Shown here: positions 45,723 to 54,109 of the stretch, one piece after another
Layout of the letters: each line of letters opens with the position of its first letter
Position numbering within the stretch: the stretch's first letter is position 1
From: a bacterium Scap17
Lineage (GTDB): Bacteria > Pseudomonadota > Gammaproteobacteria > Pseudomonadales > Halomonadaceae
Length of the DNA stretch: 64,000 bases
Reading direction: 5' to 3'
Assembly: GCA_013376735.1 (NCBI GenBank)
Contig: VINJ01000001.1
Span: 2,170,001 to 2,234,000, forward strand
Translations under genes and position numbers: made by a program
Notes under the pieces: model-generated
The model's database searches: none
Seen by the model: only the letters and a program-made list of their open reading frames with translations
What the model was told of the DNA's origin: nothing

Positions 45723-46192
45723 CACTCGATGACGCCTCGACAGCCTTGCTGGGCGAGATCTTTTCCGGCCTCGAGCAGGAGCTGAATGACTTCATTGCCC
45801 TGCTCGAGGAAGAACAGCGCCTGCTGGGTCAACGCCTGCCGAGCGCGGCAGACCTTGAGGCCTCGCGCGAAGCCAAGCTGGCCAACGCCGCCCGCCTGGA
45901 AGCGCTGGAGAGCCGCCGACGTAGCTGGCTGAGCAACGCCGGGCTTACCAACGACCCACTTGAACTGCATACGGTGCTCGCCAGCCAGCCGGTACTGGCC
46001 ACCCAGTGGTGGCATCTGGTGACGCTGACGCGCCGCGCCCAGGCGCGCAATCGCTTGAATGGTGAACTGATCGGTCAGCGCATGGCACTGCACAGCAAGA
46101 TTCTCGACAGCCTGCATCAACGCTCCCCCGGCCATTACGGCGCCGATGGACGCCCGGCAGCGGGAGCCTCACGCCTGAACGTCTCGGCCTGA
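45719..46192 (+). CDS. flgN: Export chaperone FlgN
   Basis: 157 residues of mostly helical sequence (EIFSGLEQELNDFIALLEEEQRLLGQRLPSAADLEASREAKLANAARLEALESRRRSWL), fitting the FlgN family. It binds FlgK and FlgL before export. Identified by helical pattern and by its place after flgM. Its stop codon lies inside a 14-bp-period duplication (CCTGACTGT at 46188 and 46202). Confidence 0.92.
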   Translation: MTLDDASTALLGEIFSGLEQELNDFIALLEEEQRLLGQRLPSAADLEASREAKLANAARLEALESRRRSWLSNAGLTNDPLELHTVLASQPVLATQWWHLVTLTRRAQARNRLNGELIGQRMALHSKILDSLHQRSPGHYGADGRPAAGASRLNVSA

Positions 46193-46238
46193 CTGTCCTG
46201 ACCTGACTGTATTTTCTTTTACTGCCCCAGAAACACGC

Positions 46239-46263
46239 GAGGCCCGGCATTCTGCCGAGCCTC
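46239..46263. terminator. Probable terminator between flgN and flhE
   Basis: GAGGCcCGGC and GCCGaGCCTC pair with one mismatch around a five-base loop; a T-rich run on the flgN side suits the minus-strand transcript. Confidence 0.55.
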
Positions 46264-46347
46264 CAGACACTGCTGATTCATTCCAATCGCCAGTCATTCA
46301 TCGCCAGCCACTCAAAGCCAGTCCCGTTTCGCTGACAACGCCGCCTG

Positions 46348-46788
46348 TCACGCACCTTCCAGACTCTCGACGTCGATCACCAGCTGGATGTCATCCAGAT
46401 GCGCCGCCGGCTTGAGTACGCCACGCCCATTGCGATAGACCTTCAGCGAGAATGGCGCCGTCGCCAGCTCTCGGGTCGGCAGGGTCAACTTGCCACGCCT
46501 CGCCTCGAGCATGGCGCAGCGCTCTTCCAGGCAGAGCATGATCTGCCATTCCCCCGGCGCACGCGTGAGCGAATAGCGCCAATGAATCGCGGTGACGCGC
46601 GTCCTGTCAGGCGCCATCAGCCCTGAATCACGCACGGCATCTGCCACTGCCAGAGGGCGCATATACCAATGCCCCCGCTGAGCGATGGTCAGCGACTCGA
46701 CAGACATCATCACCGCCGCGCTGGCTGCCTGCACCGGCGCGGCCAGCGTCGTGGCCCACAGCGCTGCTGCCGTCATCAAGGCCGCCAT
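46348..46788 (-). CDS. flhE: Flagellar protein FlhE
   Basis: ATG 46788 gives a compact signal peptide (MAALMTAAALWATTLAAPVQA) with AGGA eight bases upstream. GTG 46890, after AAGGAG, is a serious alternative that would add 34 residues. The mature protein of about 125 residues matches FlhE: RGHWYMRPLAVADAV, then HWRYSL, the C-x4-C pair in IMLCLEERCAMLE (LCSQSRC in E. coli) and GRGVLKP. It lies directly after flhA, as in enterics. FlhE is periplasmic and linked to export-gate proton leakage; its precise role is not settled. Confidence 0.85.
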   Translation of the reverse strand: MAALMTAAALWATTLAAPVQAASAAVMMSVESLTIAQRGHWYMRPLAVADAVRDSGLMAPDRTRVTAIHWRYSLTRAPGEWQIMLCLEERCAMLEARRGKLTLPTRELATAPFSLKVYRNGRGVLKPAAHLDDIQLVIDVESLEGA

Positions 46789-47019
46789 CGGTGCCGTCCT
46801 GCTTTTGGGCTCCGCACTTAGCTTCACACTCGACGCCATTCCCGCCCAGGCCGTACTGCACTCTGCCGCCACTCGCATTCTTCTCTGCACCACTGACTCC
46901 TTCAGATCCGTCTTGTTGCAGACGCTCGACACCCCCATGCCGTCGCCTTCCCTGTCCCACTTATCTGCCTTTGCGGCATGTTGTTGTCTTGCCCGGTGAT
47001 GAGTCGCGCTACCCTGGCG

Positions 47020-49116
47020 TCACGCAGCACGACCCCCGATCATCTGGGTGACTCGCAGCTCGCGGTCATCGGGGATCTCTGCCTGGGAAAGCACCGCCAG
47101 ACTCTTGAAACGACGACGCAGGAAACGCCCCACCAAGGGTCGCAGCGCATGCCCGACCACCAATACGCTGGGCTCCCCATTGGCATCCTGCGCAGCGACG
47201 GCATTCTTGGCATGCTGCATCAAGGTATCGGCAAGACCGGGCTCCAGCGCATTGCCGCTGCTCAAGGCCTGCATCAGCACCTGCTCAAGCTGCGCTTCCA
47301 GGCCGATCACGCGCAAGACGCGCTCGGCGCCGAACCAGTACTGGGTGATGGCGCGCCCTAGCGCGACGCGCACCATGGCAGTCAGGTCGTTGGGGTCCTT
47401 GCTGTGCGGGGCATGTTCCGCAAGCGCCTCGAGGATGGTACGCATGTCGCGAATCGAGACCTCCTCATCCAGCAAGTTGTGCAGGATGCGCTGCAGGGTG
47501 CCCTGACTGATCAGGGCCGGCACCACTTCCTCCACCAGACCGCCATCCTGCGGGCCCAGCTTCTCGAGCAGCTTGCTGACCTCACTGCGCCCGAGCAGCT
47601 GATCGGCATGGCGAGTCATCAGATGATTGAGGTGGGTCGTGATCACGGTCGGGGTGTCGACCACCGTGTAGCCATAGACCTGGGCCTGCTCGCGGGTTTC
47701 CGGCTCGATCCAGGTGGCGGCCAGGCCGAAGGCCGGCTCGGTGGTGGCCACGCCCGGCAGCTTCCCGGACACCTTGCCCGGATTGATCGCCAGCCAGCGG
47801 CCCGGATAGGCCTCGCCCCGCCCGACCTCGGCACCCTTGAGGCTGATGACATACTGATTGGGCCCAAGCTCAAGGTTGTCGCGGATATGTACCACCGGCG
47901 GCAGGAACCCGATCTCCTGGGCGTACTTGCGACGCACCCCCTTGATGCGCGCCAGCAACTCACCGCCCTGACGCATGTCGACCATCGCGATCAGGCGGTG
48001 ACCGACCTCCATCGCCAGCGGCTCCACCAGTCGCACGTCATCCCAGCTGGCCTCGCTGACCTCCTGCACGGCCGCCGCAGGCGCGGGCGCCGCCTCTTCC
48101 TTCGCCTCGCTGCTGATCTCCTTCTCGCGCTGGGAGGCCCACCACCCAAGCCCCGCCAGCAACAAGGTGAAGAGAATGAAGACCATGTTGGGCATGCCCG
48201 GTACCAGGCCCAGCAGCCCCATCACGCCAGCCGCCAACCACAGCACCTGCGAGCTCTTGAACAGCTGGCCGATCATCTGCTGACCGACGTCTTCATTGGT
48301 GTTGACCCGCGACACCATCACGCCCGCGGCGGTCGAGATGATCAGCGACGGAATCTGGGCCACCAGGCCATCGCCGATGGTCAGCAACGTATAGGTGCGC
48401 GCCGCATCGGACATGCTCAGGTCGTGCTGACCGACCCCGATGATCAACCCGCCGATGATATTGATCACCATGATCACCAGCCCCGCCACCGCATCGCCAC
48501 GCACGAACTTGCTGGCACCGTCCATCGATCCGAAGAAATCGGATTCCTGCGACACTTCCCGGCGACGCTCGCGGGCCTGATCTTCGCCGATCAGGCCGGC
48601 GTTGAGGTCGGCATCGATCGCCATCTGCTTGCCGGGCATGGCGTCCAGCGTGAAGCGTGCACCGACCTCGGCAATACGCCCGGCGCCCTTGGTGATGACC
48701 ATGAAGTTGATGATGACCAGAATCGAGAACACCACCAGGCCAACGGCGAAGTTGCCGCCGACCAGAAACTGCCCGAAGGCCTCGATGACCTTGCCCGCAG
48801 AGCCACCGCCATTGTGACCCTCCATCAGCACCACCCGCGTCGAGGCGACATTGAGGGACAGGCGCAGCAAGGTCGAGAACAGCAGCACCGCGGGGAAGGC
48901 CGAGAAATCCAGTGGCTTCTGCGCAAACATGCTGACCATCAAGATCATGATCGACAGCGCGATATTGAAGGTGAACAGCAGGTCGAGGATGAAGGGCGCC
49001 AGCGGCAACACCATCATCGACAGGATCATCATGATCAGCAGCGGCCCGGCGAGCACCTTCAGCTGGCTGGAGGTGTTGAGCCCCACTCGGTCAAACAGTG
49101 TCAGCAAGGTATTCAT
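47020..49116 (-). CDS. flhA: Flagellar export gate protein FlhA
   Basis: 698 residues, standard length. Eight membrane helices in the first 330 residues with the FHIPEP-type signature (RIAEVGARFTLDAMPGKQMAIDADLNAGLI), then the cytoplasmic ring domain (ARIKGVRRKYAQEIGFLPPVVHIRDNLELGPNQYVISLKG). It forms the nonameric docking ring and helps use the proton motive force. Follows flhB after 147 bases. Confidence 0.97.
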   Translation of the reverse strand: MNTLLTLFDRVGLNTSSQLKVLAGPLLIMMILSMMVLPLAPFILDLLFTFNIALSIMILMVSMFAQKPLDFSAFPAVLLFSTLLRLSLNVASTRVVLMEGHNGGGSAGKVIEAFGQFLVGGNFAVGLVVFSILVIINFMVITKGAGRIAEVGARFTLDAMPGKQMAIDADLNAGLIGEDQARERRREVSQESDFFGSMDGASKFVRGDAVAGLVIMVINIIGGLIIGVGQHDLSMSDAARTYTLLTIGDGLVAQIPSLIISTAAGVMVSRVNTNEDVGQQMIGQLFKSSQVLWLAAGVMGLLGLVPGMPNMVFILFTLLLAGLGWWASQREKEISSEAKEEAAPAPAAAVQEVSEASWDDVRLVEPLAMEVGHRLIAMVDMRQGGELLARIKGVRRKYAQEIGFLPPVVHIRDNLELGPNQYVISLKGAEVGRGEAYPGRWLAINPGKVSGKLPGVATTEPAFGLAATWIEPETREQAQVYGYTVVDTPTVITTHLNHLMTRHADQLLGRSEVSKLLEKLGPQDGGLVEEVVPALISQGTLQRILHNLLDEEVSIRDMRTILEALAEHAPHSKDPNDLTAMVRVALGRAITQYWFGAERVLRVIGLEAQLEQVLMQALSSGNALEPGLADTLMQHAKNAVAAQDANGEPSVLVVGHALRPLVGRFLRRRFKSLAVLSQAEIPDDRELRVTQMIGGRAA

Positions 49117-49232
49117 GCAAGCGGCTCATCGATCGTGGAGGACGTTGCGCGTGCTGCGCAGCGGCCCGGGCTTGGGGTGCAGAAATGGCGGTCAGTCATG
49201 GAATTCGGCTTGCAGCATCAGCTGCCAGGCAC

Positions 49233-49271
49233 GGTCATCAACTTCGGTAATCAACTTCAGACTTCAACTTC
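49233..49271. repeat. 13-bp tandem repeat, 3 copies, across the flhB stop codon
   Basis: GGTCATCAACTTC, GGTAATCAACTTC and AGACTTCAACTTC in tandem. The flhB stop (complement at 49264-49266) is inside the third unit. Confidence 0.8.
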
Positions 49272-50619
49272 CGGCACGAGGATCCGTCGTCGCGTCCGCG
49301 TCCGGTACAGGCTTGGCGCTGGGCTGGAAGACCGCCCCGGCATCGGCATCATCAGAATCATGATCAGAAGACATTGCGTCAGAGGGCGGCGCGCCTGAGG
49401 CTAACGCGTCAGCTTCGGCTGTCGACTCACCGCCATCACGCTGGATGCCTGGCGGGCCAGCCCCCTCAGCCGTCCCTTGCACCTCCTCGGGCACCTGATA
49501 CTCATCGGGAACGGACAGATCTGTCGGCAGACTCGGGCGCAGGCCACCCTGCTGGCGGGCCCGCTTGAGTCGCATCGCCCAGGCCAGCACCTCGGCGATC
49601 ACCTGATAGAGCGCAATGGGAATTTCCTGCTCGAGATCGACATGGGTGTGCAAGGCACGCGCCAAGGGCGGCGCACTCAGCATCGGCACCCCGTTCGCCT
49701 CGCCCACTTCGCGAATGCGCAGCGCCACTTCATCACGCCCCTTGGCCACCACCCGCGGTGCGCGCATGTCGCCCTCGTGATAGACCAGCGCCACCGAGTA
49801 GTGCGTCGGGTTGTTGACGATGACATCGGCAGTGGGCACGGCGCTCATCATGCGCGCGCGCGCCATCGCCTGCTGCTGCTGACGAATGCGCGCCTTGATC
49901 TGCGGGTCGCCATCCGTCTCCTTGTGCTCGCGCTTGATCTCCTCGAGGCTCATGCGCAGCTTCCTGGCGTGGCTCCACAACTGATACGGCACATCCATCA
50001 GCGTCGGCACGATCAGCATCAATATCGCCAGCGCCGTGCAGCGCGCCACGATCGCCAGTGAATCCGCCATGGCGTTGCCCAGCGGCATCATCATCAACGC
50101 CATCAATTCCTGGCGCTGGGCATGCAGATACATCACCACCACGCCACCGACCAGTATCGACTTGGCGATGGTCTTGAGCAGCTCGGCCAGCGCCTGGGAG
50201 GAGACCATCCGGCCCAGCCCCTTGACGGGATTGAGCTTGCCCAGCGACGGAGCCAGCGACTTGGTGGAGAACATCCAGCCGCCCAGCAACACCGGGCCGA
50301 CCAGCGCCAGCACCATCAGCAGGGCGAACAACGGCAACAGAGCCAGCAAGGCCTCCTGGCCCAGCATCAAGGCATTGGCAAGCATCACGCGACTGTCGAG
50401 TGCCTGAGCGCGATCAAAGCCGAACGAGGCGCCCAGCACACGCTCCAGGGTGTTACCAAGCGGCCCCGCCAACAGCCACAGGCCTGCAGCACCTCCGCCC
50501 AGCAACAGAAAGGTCGCAAGCTCCCGCGAACGGGGCACCTGCCCTTCCTCGCGGGCCTTCTGTATTCGGTGGGGAGTGGCCTCTTCCGTCTTGTCGTCGC
50601 TGCTTTGCTCATCAGCCAC
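49264..50619 (-). CDS. flhB: Flagellar export switch protein FlhB
   Basis: Starts with GTG at 50619, six bases after GGAG. 451 residues: four membrane helices (about 30-215), then the cytoplasmic domain with the self-cleaving NPTH loop (VNNPTHYSVALVYHEGDMRAPRVVAKGRDEVALRIREV) at about 269-272. The region to about 350 ends IPIALYQVIAEVLAWAMRLKR. A further 95 residues, acidic and low-complexity, extend beyond the E. coli protein (382). FlhB selects hook or filament substrates after a signal from FliK. Confidence 0.96.
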   Translation of the reverse strand: MADEQSSDDKTEEATPHRIQKAREEGQVPRSRELATFLLLGGGAAGLWLLAGPLGNTLERVLGASFGFDRAQALDSRVMLANALMLGQEALLALLPLFALLMVLALVGPVLLGGWMFSTKSLAPSLGKLNPVKGLGRMVSSQALAELLKTIAKSILVGGVVVMYLHAQRQELMALMMMPLGNAMADSLAIVARCTALAILMLIVPTLMDVPYQLWSHARKLRMSLEEIKREHKETDGDPQIKARIRQQQQAMARARMMSAVPTADVIVNNPTHYSVALVYHEGDMRAPRVVAKGRDEVALRIREVGEANGVPMLSAPPLARALHTHVDLEQEIPIALYQVIAEVLAWAMRLKRARQQGGLRPSLPTDLSVPDEYQVPEEVQGTAEGAGPPGIQRDGGESTAEADALASGAPPSDAMSSDHDSDDADAGAVFQPSAKPVPDADATTDPRAGS

Positions 50620-50911
50620 CGGCTACTCCATTTGCCTGGGATCGCATCTGCCTGGGCTGCCTGGGAGCATGACGCTCACTCAAACTGGCGCGCACGGCGA
50701 ACGCATCATGCCGAGAATGGGCCTCATTGTGACAAGTACAGCGGGGATCAAAGCGCGGAATAGCGCCCAAAAACGCCCTTGCCCGCCACACGGGTAGTGG
50801 ACAGGCAAGGGGATGAAGAACAAGGACCATCAGGAGCCACTCCGCGGAAGGCTAGAAACGGAGGCTATCTAGCAGGTCACCGACCTCATACTGCTGCAAG
50901 GCACTCAGCAC

Positions 50912-51886
50912 TCAGCTGTCCAGCTCGAAGGCGACGGAACTGTCGGTGACGGGACTGCCAGCGACGGGATTCGTCACGCGCACCGGGCTTGCCAGTTGCT
51001 CGAGACGCTCGCGCAGGCTGTTGATGTCCTCGGCGGGCTGGGGATTGACGCCGTTGCTGTCGGTGATATCGCGATAGGCCGACTGGCTGAGCACCATCAG
51101 GCTGATGCGACGATTGATGGCGGCCTCGGGATTCTGGCTGTCGAGGCTGATGCGCGAGCCCATGCCAACCACGCGCACGATGCGCTCATAGGGCAGCCCA
51201 CTGTTTCCGAGCACGCGGCGGGCGGCATTGGCGCGATCGGTGGAGAGCTCCCAGTTGCCGTAGCCGCCTTCGCCGACGAAGGGGCGATTATCGGTATGCC
51301 CGGTGATGCTCAGATGATTGGGCAGCCGCTTGAGAATCGGCGCCAGCAAGCCAAGCAGCTGCGAAAGCTGTGGCGAAGGTTGCTTGCTGCCCAACGCGAA
51401 CATCGGGTGCTGATCGCTATCGGTGATCTGGATACGCAAGCCTTCGGAGGTCAGCTCGATCTGCAGCTGTTCTCGCAGTTCGGCCAGGTCCGCGTCATCG
51501 GCCATGCGCTGCGCCATGGTGGTGTCGATCTCGTCGCGAAGGGCGGCCATGCGAGAATCATCGGCCAGCGCCTGACGCTGCAGGCGTTGCAGATCAGCGC
51601 CCTTCTCGCCCTGGGTCTGCTCGGCCATGAAGCCGCCGCCGGGAATGGCACTGCTGGAGGCCGAACTGCGATCGCCCCCCAGCAGCGAGACTTCCAGCGG
51701 CGCACCGAAATAATCGGAGATTTCCCGCAGGTCCTCATCCGAGGCATTCGAGATCACCCACATGACCAGGAAGAAGGCCATCATCGCGGTCATGAAGTCG
51801 GCGTAGGCGATCTTCCAGCCACCGCCATGATGGCCTTTGACGATACGCGGCCGCTTGATGACGATGGGTCTGCGCTCTTCACTCAT
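50912..51886 (-). CDS. motB: Flagellar stator protein MotB
   Basis: 324 residues. N-terminal GGGWKIAYADFMTAMMAFFLVMWVIS holds the membrane helix with the proton-binding Asp. The OmpA-like C-domain (SITGHTDNRPFVGEGGYGNWELSTDRANAARRVL) binds peptidoglycan. A GGAGG site lies five bases upstream. The last 20 residues contain three 5-residue repeats (NPVAG, SPVTD, SSVAF) encoded by a 15-bp tandem repeat. Follows motA after 161 bases. Confidence 0.96.
   Translation of the reverse strand: MSEERRPIVIKRPRIVKGHHGGGWKIAYADFMTAMMAFFLVMWVISNASDEDLREISDYFGAPLEVSLLGGDRSSASSSAIPGGGFMAEQTQGEKGADLQRLQRQALADDSRMAALRDEIDTTMAQRMADDADLAELREQLQIELTSEGLRIQITDSDQHPMFALGSKQPSPQLSQLLGLLAPILKRLPNHLSITGHTDNRPFVGEGGYGNWELSTDRANAARRVLGNSGLPYERIVRVVGMGSRISLDSQNPEAAINRRISLMVLSQSAYRDITDSNGVNPQPAEDINSLRERLEQLASPVRVTNPVAGSPVTDSSVAFELDS
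50927..50971. repeat. 15-bp tandem repeat, 3 copies, at the 3' end of motB
   Basis: Units GAAGGCGACGGAACT, GTCGGTGACGGGACT and GCCAGCGACGGGATT, directly joined and in frame. They encode pentapeptides at the MotB C-terminus. Confidence 0.8.
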
Positions 51887-51975
51887 CGAGACCTCCGAGC
51901 TTCAGTCCAGAGACACCCACTGCCTCGACCAGGACAGCCAGCGACACCTGTGTCACTGACACGCAAGTGACGGGC

Positions 51976-52035
51976 GCACTTGAGACTGCCGCATTTGTGA
52001 GTGATGCACTTGCGACTGACGCACTTGCGAGAGAC
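51976..52035. repeat. 15-bp tandem repeat, 4 copies, between motA and motB
   Basis: Units at 51976, 51991, 52006 and 52021: GCACTTGAGACTGCC, GCATTTGTGAGTGAT, GCACTTGCGACTGAC, GCACTTGCGAGAGAC. Non-coding; the array starts 12 bases beyond the motA stop. Confidence 0.88.
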
Positions 52036-52047
52036 TGCAACGCCATA

Positions 52048-52917
52048 TCAGCCCGCACCCTTGTTCTTGATCTCGCGCACATGCTCTTCCAGCTCGTTGA
52101 AGCTGGGACGCTCGGCGGTGAACAACGCCTTGCGGCCGAATTCCACCGCGACCTGCGGAGCGTAGCCATTGAGTGAGGCCATCAGGATGACGCGAATGCA
52201 CTGCATCATCTTCACGGCCTCGTGCACCTCGTGCTGGATCTTGTTGGCGACCGGCGTGACGAAGCCATAGGCCAGCAGGATGCCGAGGAAGGTGCCGACC
52301 ATGGCATTGGCGATCAACACGCCCAGCTGGGCGGCGCCCTGGTCCGCCGAGGCCAGCGCATGCACCACCCCCATCACGGCGGCAACGATCCCGAAGGCCG
52401 GCAGGCCATCGGCCACCGCCGAGAGGGAATGCACCGGAATCTCGGTCTCGTGCTTGAAGGTCTCGATCTCGTGCTCCATCAGCGACTCGAGCTCGAAGGG
52501 GTCCATGTTGCCGCTGACCATCAGGCGCAGGTAGTCGGTGATGAAATTCATCAGAATGGGGTCGGAGAGCAGGCGCGGATACTCGGCGAACAAGGCGCTT
52601 TCCTGCGGGTTGTCGATGTCCTGCTCGATCGCCAGCATGCCCTGCTGACGGGCACGTGACAGCAGCAGATACAGCAGCCCGATGACTTCCATGTACAGGG
52701 ACTTGTTGTAGCCACGCGTGCGCTTCAACTTCGAGAATGCCTTGCCGGTGGCCTTGATGGCCTTGCCGTTGTTGCCGGCCAGAAAGGCGCCGACGGCAGA
52801 GCCGCAGATGATGAGCAATTCCGCGGGCTGCATCAGCACCGCCAGGTGCCCGCCCACCATCAGATACCCGCCCAGGGTGGACCCGATGACCACTAGATAG
52901 CCTATGAACAACAACAC
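52048..52917 (-). CDS. motA: Flagellar stator protein MotA
   Basis: Starts with GTG at 52917 (MLLFIGYLVVIGSTLGGYLMVGG), five bases after a GGGGG run. 289 residues, four membrane helices. The cytoplasmic loop carries the charged residues that drive FliG (RLMVSGNMDPFELESLMEHEIETFKHE), followed by GLPAFGIVAAVMGVVHAL and the GTFLGILLAYGFVTP helices. Transcribed from a FliA promoter just upstream. Confidence 0.97.
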   Translation of the reverse strand: MLLFIGYLVVIGSTLGGYLMVGGHLAVLMQPAELLIICGSAVGAFLAGNNGKAIKATGKAFSKLKRTRGYNKSLYMEVIGLLYLLLSRARQQGMLAIEQDIDNPQESALFAEYPRLLSDPILMNFITDYLRLMVSGNMDPFELESLMEHEIETFKHETEIPVHSLSAVADGLPAFGIVAAVMGVVHALASADQGAAQLGVLIANAMVGTFLGILLAYGFVTPVANKIQHEVHEAVKMMQCIRVILMASLNGYAPQVAVEFGRKALFTAERPSFNELEEHVREIKNKGAG

Positions 52918-52958
52918 AATAACCCCCTTGGCATTCGGTCAACGTCGCATGAGTCTGA

Positions 52959-52985
52959 CTATCGGCGTCGCTGAGCATGTCTTTA
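52959..52985 (-). promoter_or_regulatory. FliA promoter of motAB
   Basis: Minus strand: TAAAGACA, 11 bases, GCCGATAG. The -35 core is complete and the -10 box has one mismatch. It lies 42 bases before the motA start. Confidence 0.93.
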
Positions 52986-53048
52986 GGGTCACGGCGGATT
53001 ATTCGTTGAGGCAGTCGCTGTGGAAAGCACAATGGCCGAATGAGCCAT

Positions 53049-53093
53049 GGTCGAAACAGTCAGGGTCGAAACAGTCGGCATCGAGACAGCCGG
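53049..53093. repeat. 15-bp tandem repeat, 3 copies, between motA promoter and flhC
   Basis: GGTCGAAACAGTCAG, GGTCGAAACAGTCGG and CATCGAGACAGCCGG in tandem; the first two differ at a single base. Non-coding, between the motAB promoter and the flhDC terminator. Confidence 0.85.
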
Positions 53094-53115
53094 GTAATCA
53101 CTGCCGCAAAACGCA

Positions 53116-53147
53116 AGAAGGCTTGCCCGGGGATGGGCAAGCCTTCT
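53116..53147 (-). terminator. Terminator of flhDC
   Basis: A perfect 13-bp stem (AGAAGGCTTGCCC) with a six-base loop, followed on the minus strand by TGCGTTTT. It separates flhDC from motAB. Confidence 0.88.
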
Positions 53148-53213
53148 GATCTTTGCACACTCGTCTTGCTCGTTCGCCTGGCGCCTTCACTGACACGAGA
53201 CAGAAGACAGCTA

Positions 53214-53780
53214 TCAGCCGAGACTGGCGACGGCTGCCGACTGCTCCAGTGCCAGTTCTTCACGGGCCTTGCGACGGGCGGCCGTCTTGCCGGCACGCGA
53301 TGGCGGCTGACAGATGCCACACACGTAATCGTGTGATGGCGTGTGGGCGTGCACCACGAAATGACCACTGCAGGTCTTGCAGCTGGCCACTTCCAGCAGA
53401 TCGCTTTCGAAAAAGCGCACCAGTGTCCAGGCGCGCGTGAGCGCCAGCACCGGCTCGTCTTCGCCGACATGCTCCAGGTAGAAGCGATAAGCCTTGACGA
53501 AAGCATTCATGCGCGACGCGCCCTGCGCCTTGAGCCGACGGTAGAAACCGTGGAACAGCGATGCATGCAGATTGGGCTGCCAGGTCATGAACCAGTCGGT
53601 GGAAAACGGCAGCATGCCCTTGGGCGGCGAGACACCACGAACTTCCTTGTACAGCTTGACCAGACGCGCGCGGCTGATCTCCGTTTCCGTCTCGAGCACC
53701 TGCAGGCGGGCCCCCAGTTCGATCAACTCTACTGCCAACTGCAGCTGTTGCAGTTCATCGACGAGACTTTTCTGGGTCAT
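53214..53780 (-). CDS. flhC: Flagellar master regulator FlhC
   Basis: 188 residues, normal length. DNA-contacting helical core ([71 protein letters not shown]) and the zinc-binding cysteines in [24 protein letters not shown]. With FlhD it forms the FlhD4C2 activator of class II flagellar promoters. Its start overlaps the flhD stop (TGATG). Confidence 0.97.
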   Translation of the reverse strand: MTQKSLVDELQQLQLAVELIELGARLQVLETETEISRARLVKLYKEVRGVSPPKGMLPFSTDWFMTWQPNLHASLFHGFYRRLKAQGASRMNAFVKAYRFYLEHVGEDEPVLALTRAWTLVRFFESDLLEVASCKTCSGHFVVHAHTPSHDYVCGICQPPSRAGKTAARRKAREELALEQSAAVASLG

Positions 53781-54109
53781 CAGCTGACTCCCACCTGGCG
53801 AAGTCCAGCATCGTTCTGACGCGCATTCAGCAGCATGGCAGTGTGCATCGCGCTGAAATCCTGGTCGCGCCCACCCTGCAATACTCCCTTGAGCTGCGAG
53901 GCATCATCCAACGCCAGCTCGCACAGCAGTTGATTGCAGGACGACAACGACACCAGCTGACTGACACTCATGCCAGACAATAGATCCGCCATCTCTTGAT
54001 CGAGACCCAGGCGTACCAGCGCCATTTCCGTATCTTCGACCAACAAGCGCTGCACAAGCAGAAGATACGACAGATTGACACTCTGTATATCATTGAGCAG
54101 TGAGGACAT
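53780..54109 (-). CDS. flhD: Flagellar master regulator FlhD
   Basis: Start at 54109 ([36 protein letters not shown]); the adjacent ATG at 54112 is equally in frame but lies too close to AGGGA. The 109-residue product aligns with E. coli FlhD ([26 protein letters not shown] region, and the C-terminal [14 protein letters not shown] matching IHTGIMLSTRLLND). It carries no DNA-binding domain by itself; it assembles with FlhC. Confidence 0.96.
   Translation of the reverse strand: MSSLLNDIQSVNLSYLLLVQRLLVEDTEMALVRLGLDQEMADLLSGMSVSQLVSLSSCNQLLCELALDDASQLKGVLQGGRDQDFSAMHTAMLLNARQNDAGLRQVGVS

Noticed and set aside
47404-49398. 664-codon ORF opposite flhA
   Set aside because: It lies wholly antisense to a well-conserved flhA and has the His/Arg/Gln-rich look of an antisense shadow.
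51976-53093. CRISPR-like interpretation of the 15-bp arrays
   Set aside because: Units are joined directly without spacers, are only 15 bp long, and there are no cas genes.
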